64,000 nt of DNA from Prostheceraeus crozeri. Lineage: Eukaryota; Platyhelminthes; Polycladida; Euryleptidae. Location: positions 248,001 through 312,000 of the forward strand of contig CAJQUW010006804.1 of assembly GCA_907163375.1 (NCBI GenBank). Direction: 5' to 3'. The notes beneath the pieces were generated by a model that did no database searches, was not told the DNA's origin, and was given only the letters and a program-made list of their open reading frames with translations. A program made the position numbers and the translations under genes. Each line of letters starts with the position of its first letter. Positions within the stretch are counted from its first letter, which is position 1. Of the stretch, positions 24,464 through 34,991 are shown piece by piece.

Positions 24464-25823
24464 CATGGATTTCTAAATAGTAGGACCTAACTCTGTTTAT
24501 AGTACTATTTAAATTTCATATTTAGAAGAAAATATTAAATATCCATTTTAAATAAGTAGTAGTTATACCATGGACAAATGTAGTGTATGGAGATTTATTT
24601 TCATAGCTTCAAAGCATGAGTATTCTGCATAAATCACGAGCTTTAGCGAGTGATCTATGCAGAATACGAGTGTTTTGGAACTGTGAAAATCTCCATGCAT
24701 CACATTTGTCTATGGTATAACTATTTTGTACCATAGTTATCAGCACAAGGCAATGATAAATCATAGCCTATTTCTATGATTTTGACCTTATTCAAAAGTC
24801 AGTTACTTTCACAGTTTTTGATTCAGCTGCGGAAGGAGTTAGTTCAAGATACAATTCTGTCTTGTTCAATTTGATAATTTTGACATTGACGCATGAATGA
24901 CAGGAATTAACAAAGCCAAAGCACAATAAAATACTAGGCCTAATGAAGACTTAACCACACACCAGGAAGATTGTAAAAGAGGTCGAGGAAAGTTGTTGGG
25001 TGATGCGCCACCACCAATTCAAATTTTGCATCTCAACATGTGCGATGAATAACGAAGGTTTAGAACACTAGAAATTTCAATTAAAAAGACAGTACGAAAA
25101 TCGTTTCGAATTTACAGGAAACACGGATGAAGCAATTAATGACCTTCAAATATCATAATGGTAAACCAATGGAGCCATATTTAGCAACAAAACTGCCACA
25201 AATTTGTTTAATTGTTTTCTAAAATTGACTCTTGCAAACTTTGCTTACGTAGGGCATCCTTGTGGTTGATTTGACGGACATTCCCAACAATCCAAAGAAA
25301 TGTAATATGCTTCTCAAACGAACAGTCATTGGTAATAAGTTATCAAAGATAACCAAAACAGTAACACAAATTAGCAAGTGAAGTTGAACTAGCTGGACAA
25401 TTTCTATGTTCAAATCCGAAAAGCCAGATGCTGGCTTCTTCTAATGCTAGACCGATGAAGAATGAAAAATAAGTGGTTAGTAAACAAATGAGAACCAAAT
25501 GGAGTAAGAAAATGCATTTATATATATTTTTTGATATCGTGATATCAACGCTGCGTAATATTAACTATTCTAATATGGTATATATATCACCTTTTTTCCA
25601 GTAAATGAATCGAACCAACAATGATATTGCTATAGAGCATGCTCTGTCATCAAGTGTGAAAATAACTGAACTATTTTTATAAATGAGCATTTCAGTTATT
25701 TTCACTGTTTTCAATTATGTTCACAGTTTCATAGCAAAACTATGAAATTATGGAAATTTATTATTTTATGTCCTATGAAGGAATAACCCAGAACTATGGT
25801 ACAATACTATTTAGAAGTCCATG
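24464..25823. mobile_element. Non-autonomous element with CATGGA terminal inverted repeats
   Basis: The left end catggatttctaaatagta (24464) and the right end tactatttagaagtccatg (to 25823) are inverted repeats of about 20 bp. Flanks agtgaat and ggtgaaa share five of seven bases, as a decayed 7-bp target duplication would. There is no transposase inside. The same terminal motif bounds the element at 32609-34172. A large hairpin lies inside at 24561-24722. Confidence 0.6.
24561..24722. repeat. Long hairpin, 162 bp
   Basis: The stretch is an almost continuous fold-back: agttataccatggacaaatg at the left pairs with the right end, and the centre is gcataaatcac/gtgatctatgc around gagctttagcga. A few mismatches. 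Similar fold-backs occur at 32346, 34672, 37720 and 47215. Confidence 0.8.
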
Positions 25824-26885
25824 GGTGAAAGTCATAGGAGTGGATAATAGTACACTAGAGTGGAAGTTTGATATCTTGCCTATGTACAATGATGGCACAT
25901 GAAAAAATCTATGGTTTGTAGATCAGATTCGATCTAAAACATCATGTCATAGTCAAACTATTTGCCAAGTTCTTTGTGGAAGTTGTTGACAGCAAATTTT
26001 AGGATTTTCTTTATTAGAATTCTAAGTGAGATGGTGGTATTGTTTCATATGAATTAGCCTACTATTTCATGGACTAATATACTGTGTCTATTTGTAGCAG
26101 TGATCAACAACTACTCTGCAATTTTTCAACACTGGAATATACGAATTGAAATTTGGTTCACAGAGTTTTAATCGAAAGTAGTCGGTGCACTGATTGTAAG
26201 AATATCTCAAGAATTCAAAGATAAAAATTCTAATTTTTCGATAATTTTTCCTTCTAACTGTCAAGAAACCTAGCGCTCTTCTGGAATGAGCACATCGAAA
26301 ACTTCTTTAGCGACAGTCATTTATCAGATAAATGAAATGTCGTTGGAACTTTTCAATTAATCACTAAATTATTTATATGACATAGTGTGATGATATTTTG
26401 AAGGCTCATATTCGAAAGCATGCAAAGGCTTTGAAAACTGTTCAAATATATTGAACAGGGTAACCCTTTAAAAAAATGAATACTCTGAGATTTATTGGCC
26501 TCTGATTTCAATCTGGAGTTATGCATGCTCTGTAAATCGACATTATAAGTTGCACATGTGTCTGATTATACTTGTGATTGATTATAGGATCGATATTTCA
26601 AAATGATGACATGCAGAACGTTTTAAAGGATTTCCTTCTTTGTCATCCTGTCGCTGCACTATTTTGTAAATTCACTAGTGCTTTTGTGTACATGATCTTT
26701 GGACAAGGGCCAACAATCCAGATCACAAATTGACTTGATAATTGAAAATGCCAACCAGAAAACAAGAAAGCCAGCTCGCAAAATTTGCTTTTTGCCCCAA
26801 CTAAGTTCGCCGGAGTGTGCCATAATTTTCATGCAATTTCCATTCTAGGACTTTCTATGGTATTGTTAATTTCTATGGTGAAAGC
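25824..26885 (+). repeat. Dispersed about 1.06-kb repeat, copy A
   Basis: This stretch returns in inverted orientation at 45693-46998. Shared landmarks are aatgatggcacatg near 25888, agttgttgacagcaaattt near 25982, cagtgatcaacaac-type sequence near 26100, and the end gcaatttccattctagga near 26845. No coding frame is recognisable. It is probably a non-autonomous transposon. Confidence 0.7.
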
Positions 26886-27264
26886 ACTTGTGACACAGAG
26901 TGATCATAAAGTTGCGCAAGTGAAATGGCCATGTGACCTAGCATGGACCTAGTTATCGCTAGCAATGATATCGACTTATAGTGTCATATTACAGTTCAGA
27001 TATCTGAACCGCAATATGCTGTAGGGCTGAGGGCCGTCAGGATTTTGCGGTATTATAGGAGCTTATTGCGGTTCTGAGATCTGAATTGCAATATTATTGT
27101 GTTAAGGTGATTGTCATTATGATTGAATGCCAATATGCTAAACAGGTTAATATATTCAAAGATAAAGAGAAATTGCATATAAGTTAAAGTATAGCAGTTA
27201 AGTACAAAAGAAATGATTCTACGAATTATTTCAAAGTTATCCGTACAGTCTACCAAATAACTTA
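26886..27264. other. Non-coding stretch
   Basis: AT-rich, no recognised gene or repeat. Confidence 0.4.
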
Positions 27265-29160
27265 AGCTGCTCTATCTCCGTACAGCGTGAGAGGAGAGCT
27301 CGAACATTGGCCTATTGTCCTTTGCTTAAGCAACGCCCAGTCGCTGGAAGCATGGCGTTGCACCTGATGTCTGTCGTTATTCATGCGAATTGCTGTTGTG
27401 TCGCATATTTTTGATATAGCCGCTGAAGCTTCCTCTGACTAAGTTCCGTACAACGTCACCGCCATTGGGATACATTGCCAACCCAATTCGTCACATTTTG
27501 GTCCATTTTCATCACGTTTTCTCTTTGAGGCCGCTTCGAGACAGACATCACCATTCGTACTCACTTTGTCGATGATAGAGAGTTTCAGCGGGTGTGCAAT
27601 AGTGATGTCAAGTGCAGCAGCCTGTCCGAGAGACCAGGATGGCACCAAAATGTCTGCATGACGGGAGAGCTTCCGTGAGTCATCGAGTCCAGCACCTTGT
27701 TCTAGACGAGGATTCAGAGATGCCTGATGGAAAAGACCATAAATGATATTCCGAATCTCATTATGACGCCGAACAATGTCAGGTCCGCGTCTGCAGGTTA
27801 ATCCATGGAAACCAAATCTTTCCATTGCTTTTTCTGGGCACATTGGACACGTCAAGTTCTCCTCAGTAATTGGAGGCCCTAAACGTAGCTTGACCAACAT
27901 TTGAACTTCATTTGGTTCAAGTCGCTGACCAAGACCTGGACTAGGAGTAGCCGATAATCAGTCCGAAGCCTAATGTGTTGAAACCGAAAGCAGACGAACT
28001 CGATCCCCAGTTGTTAAAGATTTCAATAGTAATTCATCATACTGTCTCTTGTCGATTTTCTTTGATAAATTCTTTTGTCTGCTACAACTACCAAGAAAAT
28101 CATTCACATTGTTTGGTCGCATAATTCAACTTGTGATTGAAAAGTTCTACTGCTTCGCTCATATGCACCGATGGAGAGCATGTGCTGATAATGGATGATA
28201 AGTAGGCCGCTGATGCATGTTTGCCTACAGAGCGTAAATCTAATCCACCACAGTTAAGACTGAGCTCAGCTTGTTGCCTAGCTCTCTGTCAGTTGAATGC
28301 CTACAGAATCTTCTAGGCACCGCATCACATCTGAGTCGAACTTCACACACCGCTGGAAATTGCGCTAGGAGGACAGCAACGAGCGATGAAAGTAAACTTA
28401 CAGAAAGAAGCCACTGCATACATTCAGCAGCTTCACGGAAATTTGTGGATCATGTAGACTTGCAATCTCTTTTAGGAGAAAGGAAGATGATTGGCGCTTA
28501 TTTGTCGCAAAATCAGCGCAAAACTTTTCATTGCCAACAGGAGCACCCAGAATTTCTATATTGGGTTCAGTGCTTTTCACGATTGAAGCTGGTACGGACT
28601 GCACTGGATTGCGACTGTAAACTTCACACCTTTTTAGGTTGATTTGCAAACCCGACCAAACAGATGAATCCTGTATTGCAGCAACACTTTCGGCGATAGC
28701 CCGCTGGGTTCCGCAAAGAATGCCATTGTCCAAATACCATATGTTGTCACGAAGACCTCACATGGTATTGAGAGAGACAACTAGGCGATGCAGGAAGCTG
28801 ATCACAAACTTGATCCATCACTGCTTGTCTAGATACGGTGCTGAAAGCGTTGGACATGTCAATTTTCAACAACACAAAATCTTCATCGTTGCAGTGGTTG
28901 TGAAGAATATTCCTCATTTTGTGAACAACCTGTTCTACTCCACATGGACAAGAAACACCGAATTGATGAGGATGAAATATGTCTTTCACTTTCTCTGATA
29001 TTGCCAGTGAGGCGCCTCAGAACTTCTCCAACTGCTGTAGGGCGAATATCTAGCAGAGTGTGCGGCTTTGATTTCTTTAAAGCAGTTAAGATTGCTCCTG
29101 CATAGAAGGGAGCAGCGGCTTTGCATGCTTGACCAGATAAAAGAAAATTCACAAAGCGTC
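27265..29160 (-). pseudogene. Reverse transcriptase with CCHC and PD-(D/E)XK-like C-terminus, broken
   Basis: Read on the minus strand. 29152-28883 carries PTAVGEVLRRLTGN, a conserved N-terminal RT block of this family. 28989-28747 has HPHQFGV and the motif-A Asp in KIDMSNAFS. 28745-28398 has the catalytic box as WYLDNGILCGT, so the second Asp of YLDD is Asn here. Between motifs A and C only about 45 codons remain, so the motif-B region is deleted. 27900-27439 holds a cysteine cluster (CPMC, then HGLTC), RRGPDIVRRHN, and ADILVPSWSLG...LDITI, which resembles a PD-(D/E)XK nuclease core as in R2-type LINEs. A helical tail (LGVA, AKDN, frameshifted) ends near 27270. At least three frame breaks. 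Related 3' parts are at 36895 and 46627. Confidence 0.8.
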
Positions 29161-29239
29161 GGATCTAACCGGTGTGATGGGCCTAATCGGCATCACACGA
29201 AGCCATTTTCATAGCTACGTACTGTATTCATTAATTCAA

Positions 29240-29370
29240 TCTCAACTCATGGCGCATGCGCAGTGAATCAGCCAATCACAGTTCAATCGTATTGCTATTG
29301 GCTGAAATTTGAATCTCACGTAGTCGAAGCACTAGACAGACTGTTCCGCTTAATCATTGCAGGTTAGAAA
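29240..29370 (+). promoter_or_regulatory. Promoter-like region: NRF1 site and two CCAAT boxes
   Basis: A perfect palindromic NRF1 core GCGCATGCGC at 29252-29261 is followed by CCAAT at 29272-29276 and an inverted ATTGG at 29297-29301. The ATG of the transposase-like gene lies 70 bp further. This arrangement resembles TATA-less animal promoters, which is unusual to see kept in a decayed mobile-element copy. Confidence 0.55.
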
Positions 29371-31135
29371 ATGAGTCGGAACGATTGTGTAAATCAGACC
29401 AAGTACTTTTGTTATATATGCGGGGAGTATAAAAATGAAGCTGATCTTAGGCCAATTTCGACTAACCCAAGATTACAACAGTTATATGCAGCTTATTTTC
29501 ATCCATGCAAAATTGGAGACCAGGAAAGTTACAAAACTTGGGCGCCTAAAAATTTTTGCAAAGTTTGCTATGGCAGTTTATCAATGTGGCATCGCGGCAA
29601 GTTGAAGAAGATGCCATTTGGAATTCCTATGATGTGGCGTGAGCAAAAGGATCACCGTTCTGACTGTTATTTCTGCAGTGTCGAGAAACCGAGGAATAGA
29701 AACAAAAATTCCTTGAAGAAAGTGACTTATCCTGTTGACACTTCATCTAATCGTCCCGTACCGCATTCTGATGATGTACCTGTTCCGATACCCCCAATGC
29801 ATCTGCCAGACATAGAAGATCCAATGACTAGTACCGGTGATATAGAAAGCGACCAAGATTACCTTCCTGATGAAGAATTCTACTCCCTGCGCAAATGGAA
29901 TCAGGCCAAATTGAATGATTACGTGCGAGACATGGAGTTATCGAAGGAGAATTTCGGCCTCACGCTTCAAGGAGATGGGATGGCTGGAGGATGGTGTTAC
30001 CATTTCACACTTTCGGAAGCGGACGGATGATTTGAAACATCTCTTTACGATGGAAGGTAGGTATAACAAAACAAATAACACGAATGCTATATACAGTATA
30101 TTCCAACAATATTTTCATTGTTTACAGGCGATCTCTGCTATTGCAACGACATCAACGGACTTTTCTCTAAATTCAAGACGAGACACCAGCCATGTGAGTG
30201 GAGACTCTTCATCGATGGTTCAAAATATAGCATAAAGGCAGCATTGATCCATATTGACAATCAGCTTCCATCCATTCCTGTTGCCTACTCTACTCAGATC
30301 AAGGAGACGTATGAAAACCTTGCTCGAATTTTGCAGGTTTTGAAATACGTTGATCATCAATGGAAGATTTGACTTAAAGGTCATCGCTATCGTTACTGGA
30401 ATGCAAACAGGTTGGCCTAAGTTTCAGTGCTTCATTTGCGAATGGGACAGTCGTGACAAGGCCAACCACTTTGTCAAGAAGGATTGGAAACCGCGTGAGA
30501 GCTTCGTACTTGGGGAAAAGAATATTGTCAATGAGCCTTTAGTCCACAGAGACAAGATCATCTTACCTCCATTACACATCAAGCTGGGATTAATGAGTCA
30601 GTTCGTCAAAGCTCTGAAGAAGAACAGCAGCCAAACAATCACTACTTTCAAGGAGAAATTTCCTAAACTTTCATCAGCGAAGATTGATGCTGGCGTCTTT
30701 GTAGGACCACAGATTCGACAGTGCCTGAATAATTCTTCGTTCACCAGAGGATTTTCTGAAACAGAACTGGCTGCCTGGGAATCATTCCGGTCTGTTGTTG
30801 ACGGCTTTCTTGGCAGGAATCGCAATCCTCATTTCAAAGAGATAATTGAGAAACTGGTGCTTGTTTTTCAAAGACTTGGTGCCACCATGTCCCTGAAGCT
30901 TCATTTTCTTCACTCACATTTGGACGTTTTCCCTGATAACAATTGTGATGTGAGTGATGAGCATGGTGAACAATTTGACCAGGGTATTGCAAGTATGGAG
31001 AGGAGGTACAGTTCGCAGTGGACTCCACTGATGTTAGCCGATTACTGCTGGACACTAATGCGGGAAGATCACCAAACTGAACATAGACGAAAGCACAGAA
31101 GAAGCATCTCTGACTCCAAATACTTTTCTGTATAG
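29371..31135 (+). pseudogene. Transposase-like gene of an unassigned multi-copy family, with intron, frameshifted
   Basis: Exon 1 starts at ATG 29371. The N-terminus has cysteine pairs suggesting zinc binding (CYIC near residue 14, CKVC near 64, CYFC near 98). An acidic linker follows, then a helical block that moves to the next frame near 29955 through a one-base indel. The exon ends at 30056, phase 1, at gaag|gtaggt. The intron is 30057-30127 (71 bp, ending tttacag). Exon 2 carries WRLFIDGSKYSIKAALI with a first acidic residue. Near 30365 a short deletion shifts frame, and FDLKVIAIVTGMQ gives a second Asp. The C-terminal part (to 31135) has CFICEWDSR, LPPLHIKLGLM, SLKLHFLHSHLD and a DEHGEQF motif that could supply the catalytic Glu, all as in a large family of unannotated multi-copy invertebrate proteins. 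An RNase-H-like DDE fold is inference. An AATAAA follows at about 31295. Confidence 0.75.
30057..30127 (+). other. Intron of the transposase-like gene
   Basis: 71 bp, GT donor (gtaggtat) and AG acceptor after a pyrimidine-rich end (tttcattgtttacag). Removing it joins TMEG to DLCYCND in frame, which fits family members I recall at this position. Confidence 0.7.
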
Positions 31136-31429
31136 TCATGTCTTCTACCTGTATATAGCCTAGTCGAGATACATACTTGTACTTTGTTGATATAAAAAAT
31201 TTAACATGTACCATATTATTTCTTTTGACAATGGGAAATGTGGTGATATTCAGAGGATTTGCCTAAATTAGAAAAACTGTCTATGGCTTACTAGAATAAA
31301 TTTGAAAACATATTTGCAACTTAAGAAATATATCAGAAAATACAGAAAACCCAGCAACCGTAATAAAAAGTAAATAAATTTTTCTCAAAATCCTGATCTG
31401 TGACGTTAAAATTCCCCCACACACCTGAA
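31136..31429. other. Spacer between convergent element remnants
   Basis: AT-rich 3' flank of the transposase-like gene, including AATAAA near 31295. Nothing else recognised. Confidence 0.4.
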
Positions 31430-31879
31430 TTAACCAGAAATGATACAATTTATTCCAATAAAAATTTGGTTGTTGTTCAGTGTTATACTTCTACCATTTG
31501 TTGTTAGTACATGCCTGTGTATTGCAGCTTTCATGCAGTTATATGTTTGGGGCTTGAAATTCCTGCCATCTTTCCTTTTTGAATTGAGGAGCCAATACTG
31601 CAGATATTTCAACAGGGTCTTATTGTCTTGACTTTCAAAATCTGCATTCAATCCTTCTTTTCTTAGAAATTCTTTAAACTTGTGAACATAAAATTTTGTT
31701 TGTGTTGCTGTTGATGTGTTATCCAAACAGGAATGAGCCTCTTGGATGTTCGTTTCAATGCTTTTGAGTCTTTCTTCATTCTCAATTTTAGAAAGATAGT
31801 CTTCCAAGGTCAGTCCAGTTATGCAACCATCAGGAAATTTGCTAAAGTCAATATAGACGTCGTCACGTAACAAGGCCAT
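31430..31879 (-). pseudogene. Crypton-like tyrosine recombinase, N-terminal domain only
   Basis: 149 codons on the minus strand. After an opening with YIDFSKFPDGCITG comes the core-binding (SAM-like) domain typical of Crypton/KCTD1-type recombinases: TKFYVHKFKEFLRKEG, then LLKYLQYWLLNSKRKDG and YNCMKAAIHRHV. The catalytic domain is missing. The opening is recognisably related to the second copy at 36372 (LIDFSKVPDGMISG). A GAA|GTATAAC near the end could be a splice donor, but no exon with the catalytic part was found downstream. Confidence 0.75.
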
Positions 31880-32345
31880 GATAACAAATGATATTTTTCA
31901 AACTTACCATGCCATCCTAACACTAGATATTCATACATAGACTTCTAAATTCATACTTGAAAATATATTGAGGAAATAGCAAATTGATTTCTAGATATCA
32001 TTAACACAGAGATATGGTCATTTTTTTCAAAAATTATTTTGCAAAGTGAAATGAAAGATTTCTAGATTTTCAATGAAAAATTGACTTTATCTCTGTTTTA
32101 ATGACATCTTGAAATTACTTCGCTATTTCCTCAATATATTTTCGAGTATCTAGGCGGCCAACTTACATGTATGTAAGACGTGTCCAATCCAGGTGCTAGT
32201 ATATAGTAATCCATGATGATATCAATGATACATAGAGCCATGATAGAGCCCACAATCATGGATAGCCATAATTCATAATGTAAGCTGAATCTAAGTTATC
32301 TATGGTTGAATGACATAGCTCGTTTGAATGTCAATCATACTCTAT
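31880..32345. other. Non-coding, repeat-derived
   Basis: Contains stretches such as catagacttctaaattcata (31940) that resemble ends of the CATGGA-type elements. No gene. Confidence 0.4.
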
Positions 32346-32419
32346 GAACCAGGGCATTAAATGAGATTTCCGAGGGCATATAACGATGCCCTCGGAAATC
32401 TCATTTAATGCCCTGGTTC
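32346..32419. repeat. Perfect palindrome, 34-bp arms and 6-nt loop
   Basis: Arms 32346-32379 and 32386-32419 are exact complements (starting gaaccagggcattaaatgag) around ataacg. Weaker complementarity continues outward to about 32332 and 32433. Confidence 0.95.
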
Positions 32420-32435
32420 AGAGAGTATAATTGCT

Positions 32436-32533
32436 CCATTATATCATGGATTTTTAGGGCAGTAATATCAGACACAGACGAGGCTGCGTTAGCACTGTCT
32501 GATATTTCTGCCCGCAAAATCCATGATATAATG
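32436..32533. repeat. Second hairpin next to the palindrome
   Basis: Arms of about 39 bp (ccattatatcatggattttt to acacag, and tgtctgatatttctgccc to atataatg) pair with a few mismatches around a 19-nt loop. Together with the preceding palindrome it makes a cruciform-prone pair. Confidence 0.85.
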
Positions 32534-32608
32534 CCATTGTATGTAACTCTTGAGAAGTCTATGAATATTGCAATTCTTGATCGCTGTTAGTCACAGATAA
32601 TGGTAGGA

Positions 32609-34172
32609 CATGGACTTCTATAATATAGTATCTGGACAGAAATCTGAACATATATCATTGACCTTTCTATACGAAATGAGGCTGACTATTTGAATCGATG
32701 TCATTCATACAGAAGTTATGTGCATTGTATTCTTGTTATTCTTGCTCTGCGGGCGTTGTTAATTAGTGTTTTTCAAATCATCAGCGATGTTTGTGGAGAA
32801 AGGAAAATGCTGAGCGCATGCTCTGTGTTTGTGTACCGGTATAAGAATGACAGTAAATTTAAAGACTCTCCAACTACATTTCATAGGTTATCTTTGAAAA
32901 ATAAGCTACAGAATCTATCGATAAAGAACAATGTGATTTACGCCGACGACCAAACCAAAATTACTCTTCTTTGGTGGCAAAGTTAATACATTCTCACAAT
33001 TGTCTTCCTCAGGAAATCCTCAAGAAATTTCAATCGATATGGAAGCATAGCCCTCAAATGTGAAATGAAAACTGACTTCGTTCGTCGCCTCAAATTAAAC
33101 TAAAAAATGTGTGAATACGATTAAGACTATACTCGCACTTTACAAATTTCGGAGCGACAGAAATCTGATTGCAAGGTTGCAGACGAGTATATTCTCCTGA
33201 ACTCATCCTTGCAACGATCGAAAAATTTAACACAATAAAGATCATGAACTTTTTTATCTTACTTTTCACAGTGATTTTAGACCCTATGTGGAAATGCATA
33301 TCTCATAGGATGGATCATGAAATTTCATTAAGTGATGCAAAAACAATGCAAGTTTGCAGTGCTATTGCATTATTTTCAATCACACAATCGAAATGAGCAC
33401 CCTGTATGGATATGGCTAGGCCTATTTCTGAATAATATTTATAAAATAAAGAGCTCGATTCTATCCTGGTGCATGTTGCATCAATATTCTGAGCTTCTAT
33501 GCACCACTATGGCATTAAAGGCAAAGCAACAAACAGATGTAGTGTTTTCTTTTATGTTGGTTCTTCGAAAGTTCCCGAATGAATAAAGTCATTTCAAGAT
33601 GTAAAACCAATAACCAATCCACGAATCAACGTAGCACTTTGTGTTATTTGATGTGTTGCTTCACTTGGAAAAGGGAAGATATGACCTAATATTTGTAAAA
33701 AAATGTAAACCTGAAATGCCAGTTTGTTTCCAAAGGATTAATTATTTGACTTTGATTATTGATTGACTCTCTTTTAAAATCTTGCGTGTTCGTAAATAAT
33801 TTCTGTAAATAACAGCACTCTAATGTTTTATTTAATTCAAAAAATAGGAGCCAGCAGATCTATGTGAATGACATTGACTGATACATGAATAAGTTTCCTC
33901 AGATAACTCATTTGCCAATGTGCAAAAGGCGACTGAAAATTCTGATCAGAGTCTCACCAATGGGCAAAGTCAGACTGAAAAAGAGACTATAGGAATTATA
34001 CTTCAAAACTGATGTAAATCGGCATGATCTTCCAAATATATTTATACATTATCACGAAAATTAATCAACCGATACATGCTTAAATGCATCAATATGAAAT
34101 ACAATATCAGCCTCATCTCGTATACGTGCTATTTTAGATATCTGTCCAGATGCTATATTATAGAAGTCCATG
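32609..34172. mobile_element. 1.56-kb TIR element with 7-bp target duplication
   Basis: Terminal inverted repeats of about 36 bp: catggacttctataatatag at the left, its complement ending gaagtccatg at the right. Both are flanked by the exact 7-mer GGTAGGA (32602-32608 and 34173-34179). No transposase is visible; internal frames are unrecognised. Shares its terminal motif with 24464-25823. Confidence 0.8.
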
Positions 34173-34671
34173 GGTAGGATTAATGGTAGGAGAAATCTTT
34201 GATTGACTTTTATTGAAGTCTATGAAAGTTTGCTCTCTCAATAGATGGCAATTCATGAAAAGTTTGAAAGTCTATGAATGTTTGCAAATGTGAATAGATT
34301 TGAAATTCAGATTTCTATCTAAAAATGATTTGAAATATCCATTTACCAATTCATTCATTAGTGGATTCTCAAGCTGGAATGACGGATGACGGTTCATGGC
34401 TATCTGGTACGGTGAGAACTCTATGTGAAATTGGCGGGCGTATAATGGTGCATTATATACCCTCCAATGCCGAGCAATAATTCATTTCAAACTCATTTCA
34501 ATCATTTCTATGACCTCCAAAGCCATCGAGAGTGAAATACAATAAGGTTTTATTAACTGACATAGACAACTTCATTCATTATAATCAAGTTTACTTGCCA
34601 TTTAAAGGGGTTTGAACTATGTTACCAGGCACATAAATCTTATGAATGTCCGGTAATTTTCCATGGTATAA

Positions 34672-34715
34672 TATAGAAATCTGAAGCTGCGAAGCAGCTG
34701 AAGATTTCTATTTTT
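34672..34715. repeat. Short hairpin
   Basis: tagaaatct and gctgc pair with gcagc and agatttcta around gaa. Same style as the other fold-back units in the window. Confidence 0.6.
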
Positions 34716-34991
34716 GCATGATATAATCGTTAAATGTTAAAATAGAATGACAAATATCACAAACTCAATCAAGTGGTTCATTTCAGAATTCATGTTGAGA
34801 GATTCAAATTACCGTAAGTTGCTTTTATTCAACTATTAAGTTACTATATATTACGATGTACTTCATTTGTGTATTAAGCACCCCTTGAATATATCGAAAT
34901 ATATTTCTATATTTCCAAGATATATTCATTAAAATTAAAAAGCACAGAATGGCAAATAACACAAAATTCTATTCAACGTTACATTTCAAAA

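Noticed and set aside
28271..28998. Plus-strand frames over the RT region
   Set aside because: They are shadows of the minus-strand reverse transcriptase, which carries the recognisable motifs.
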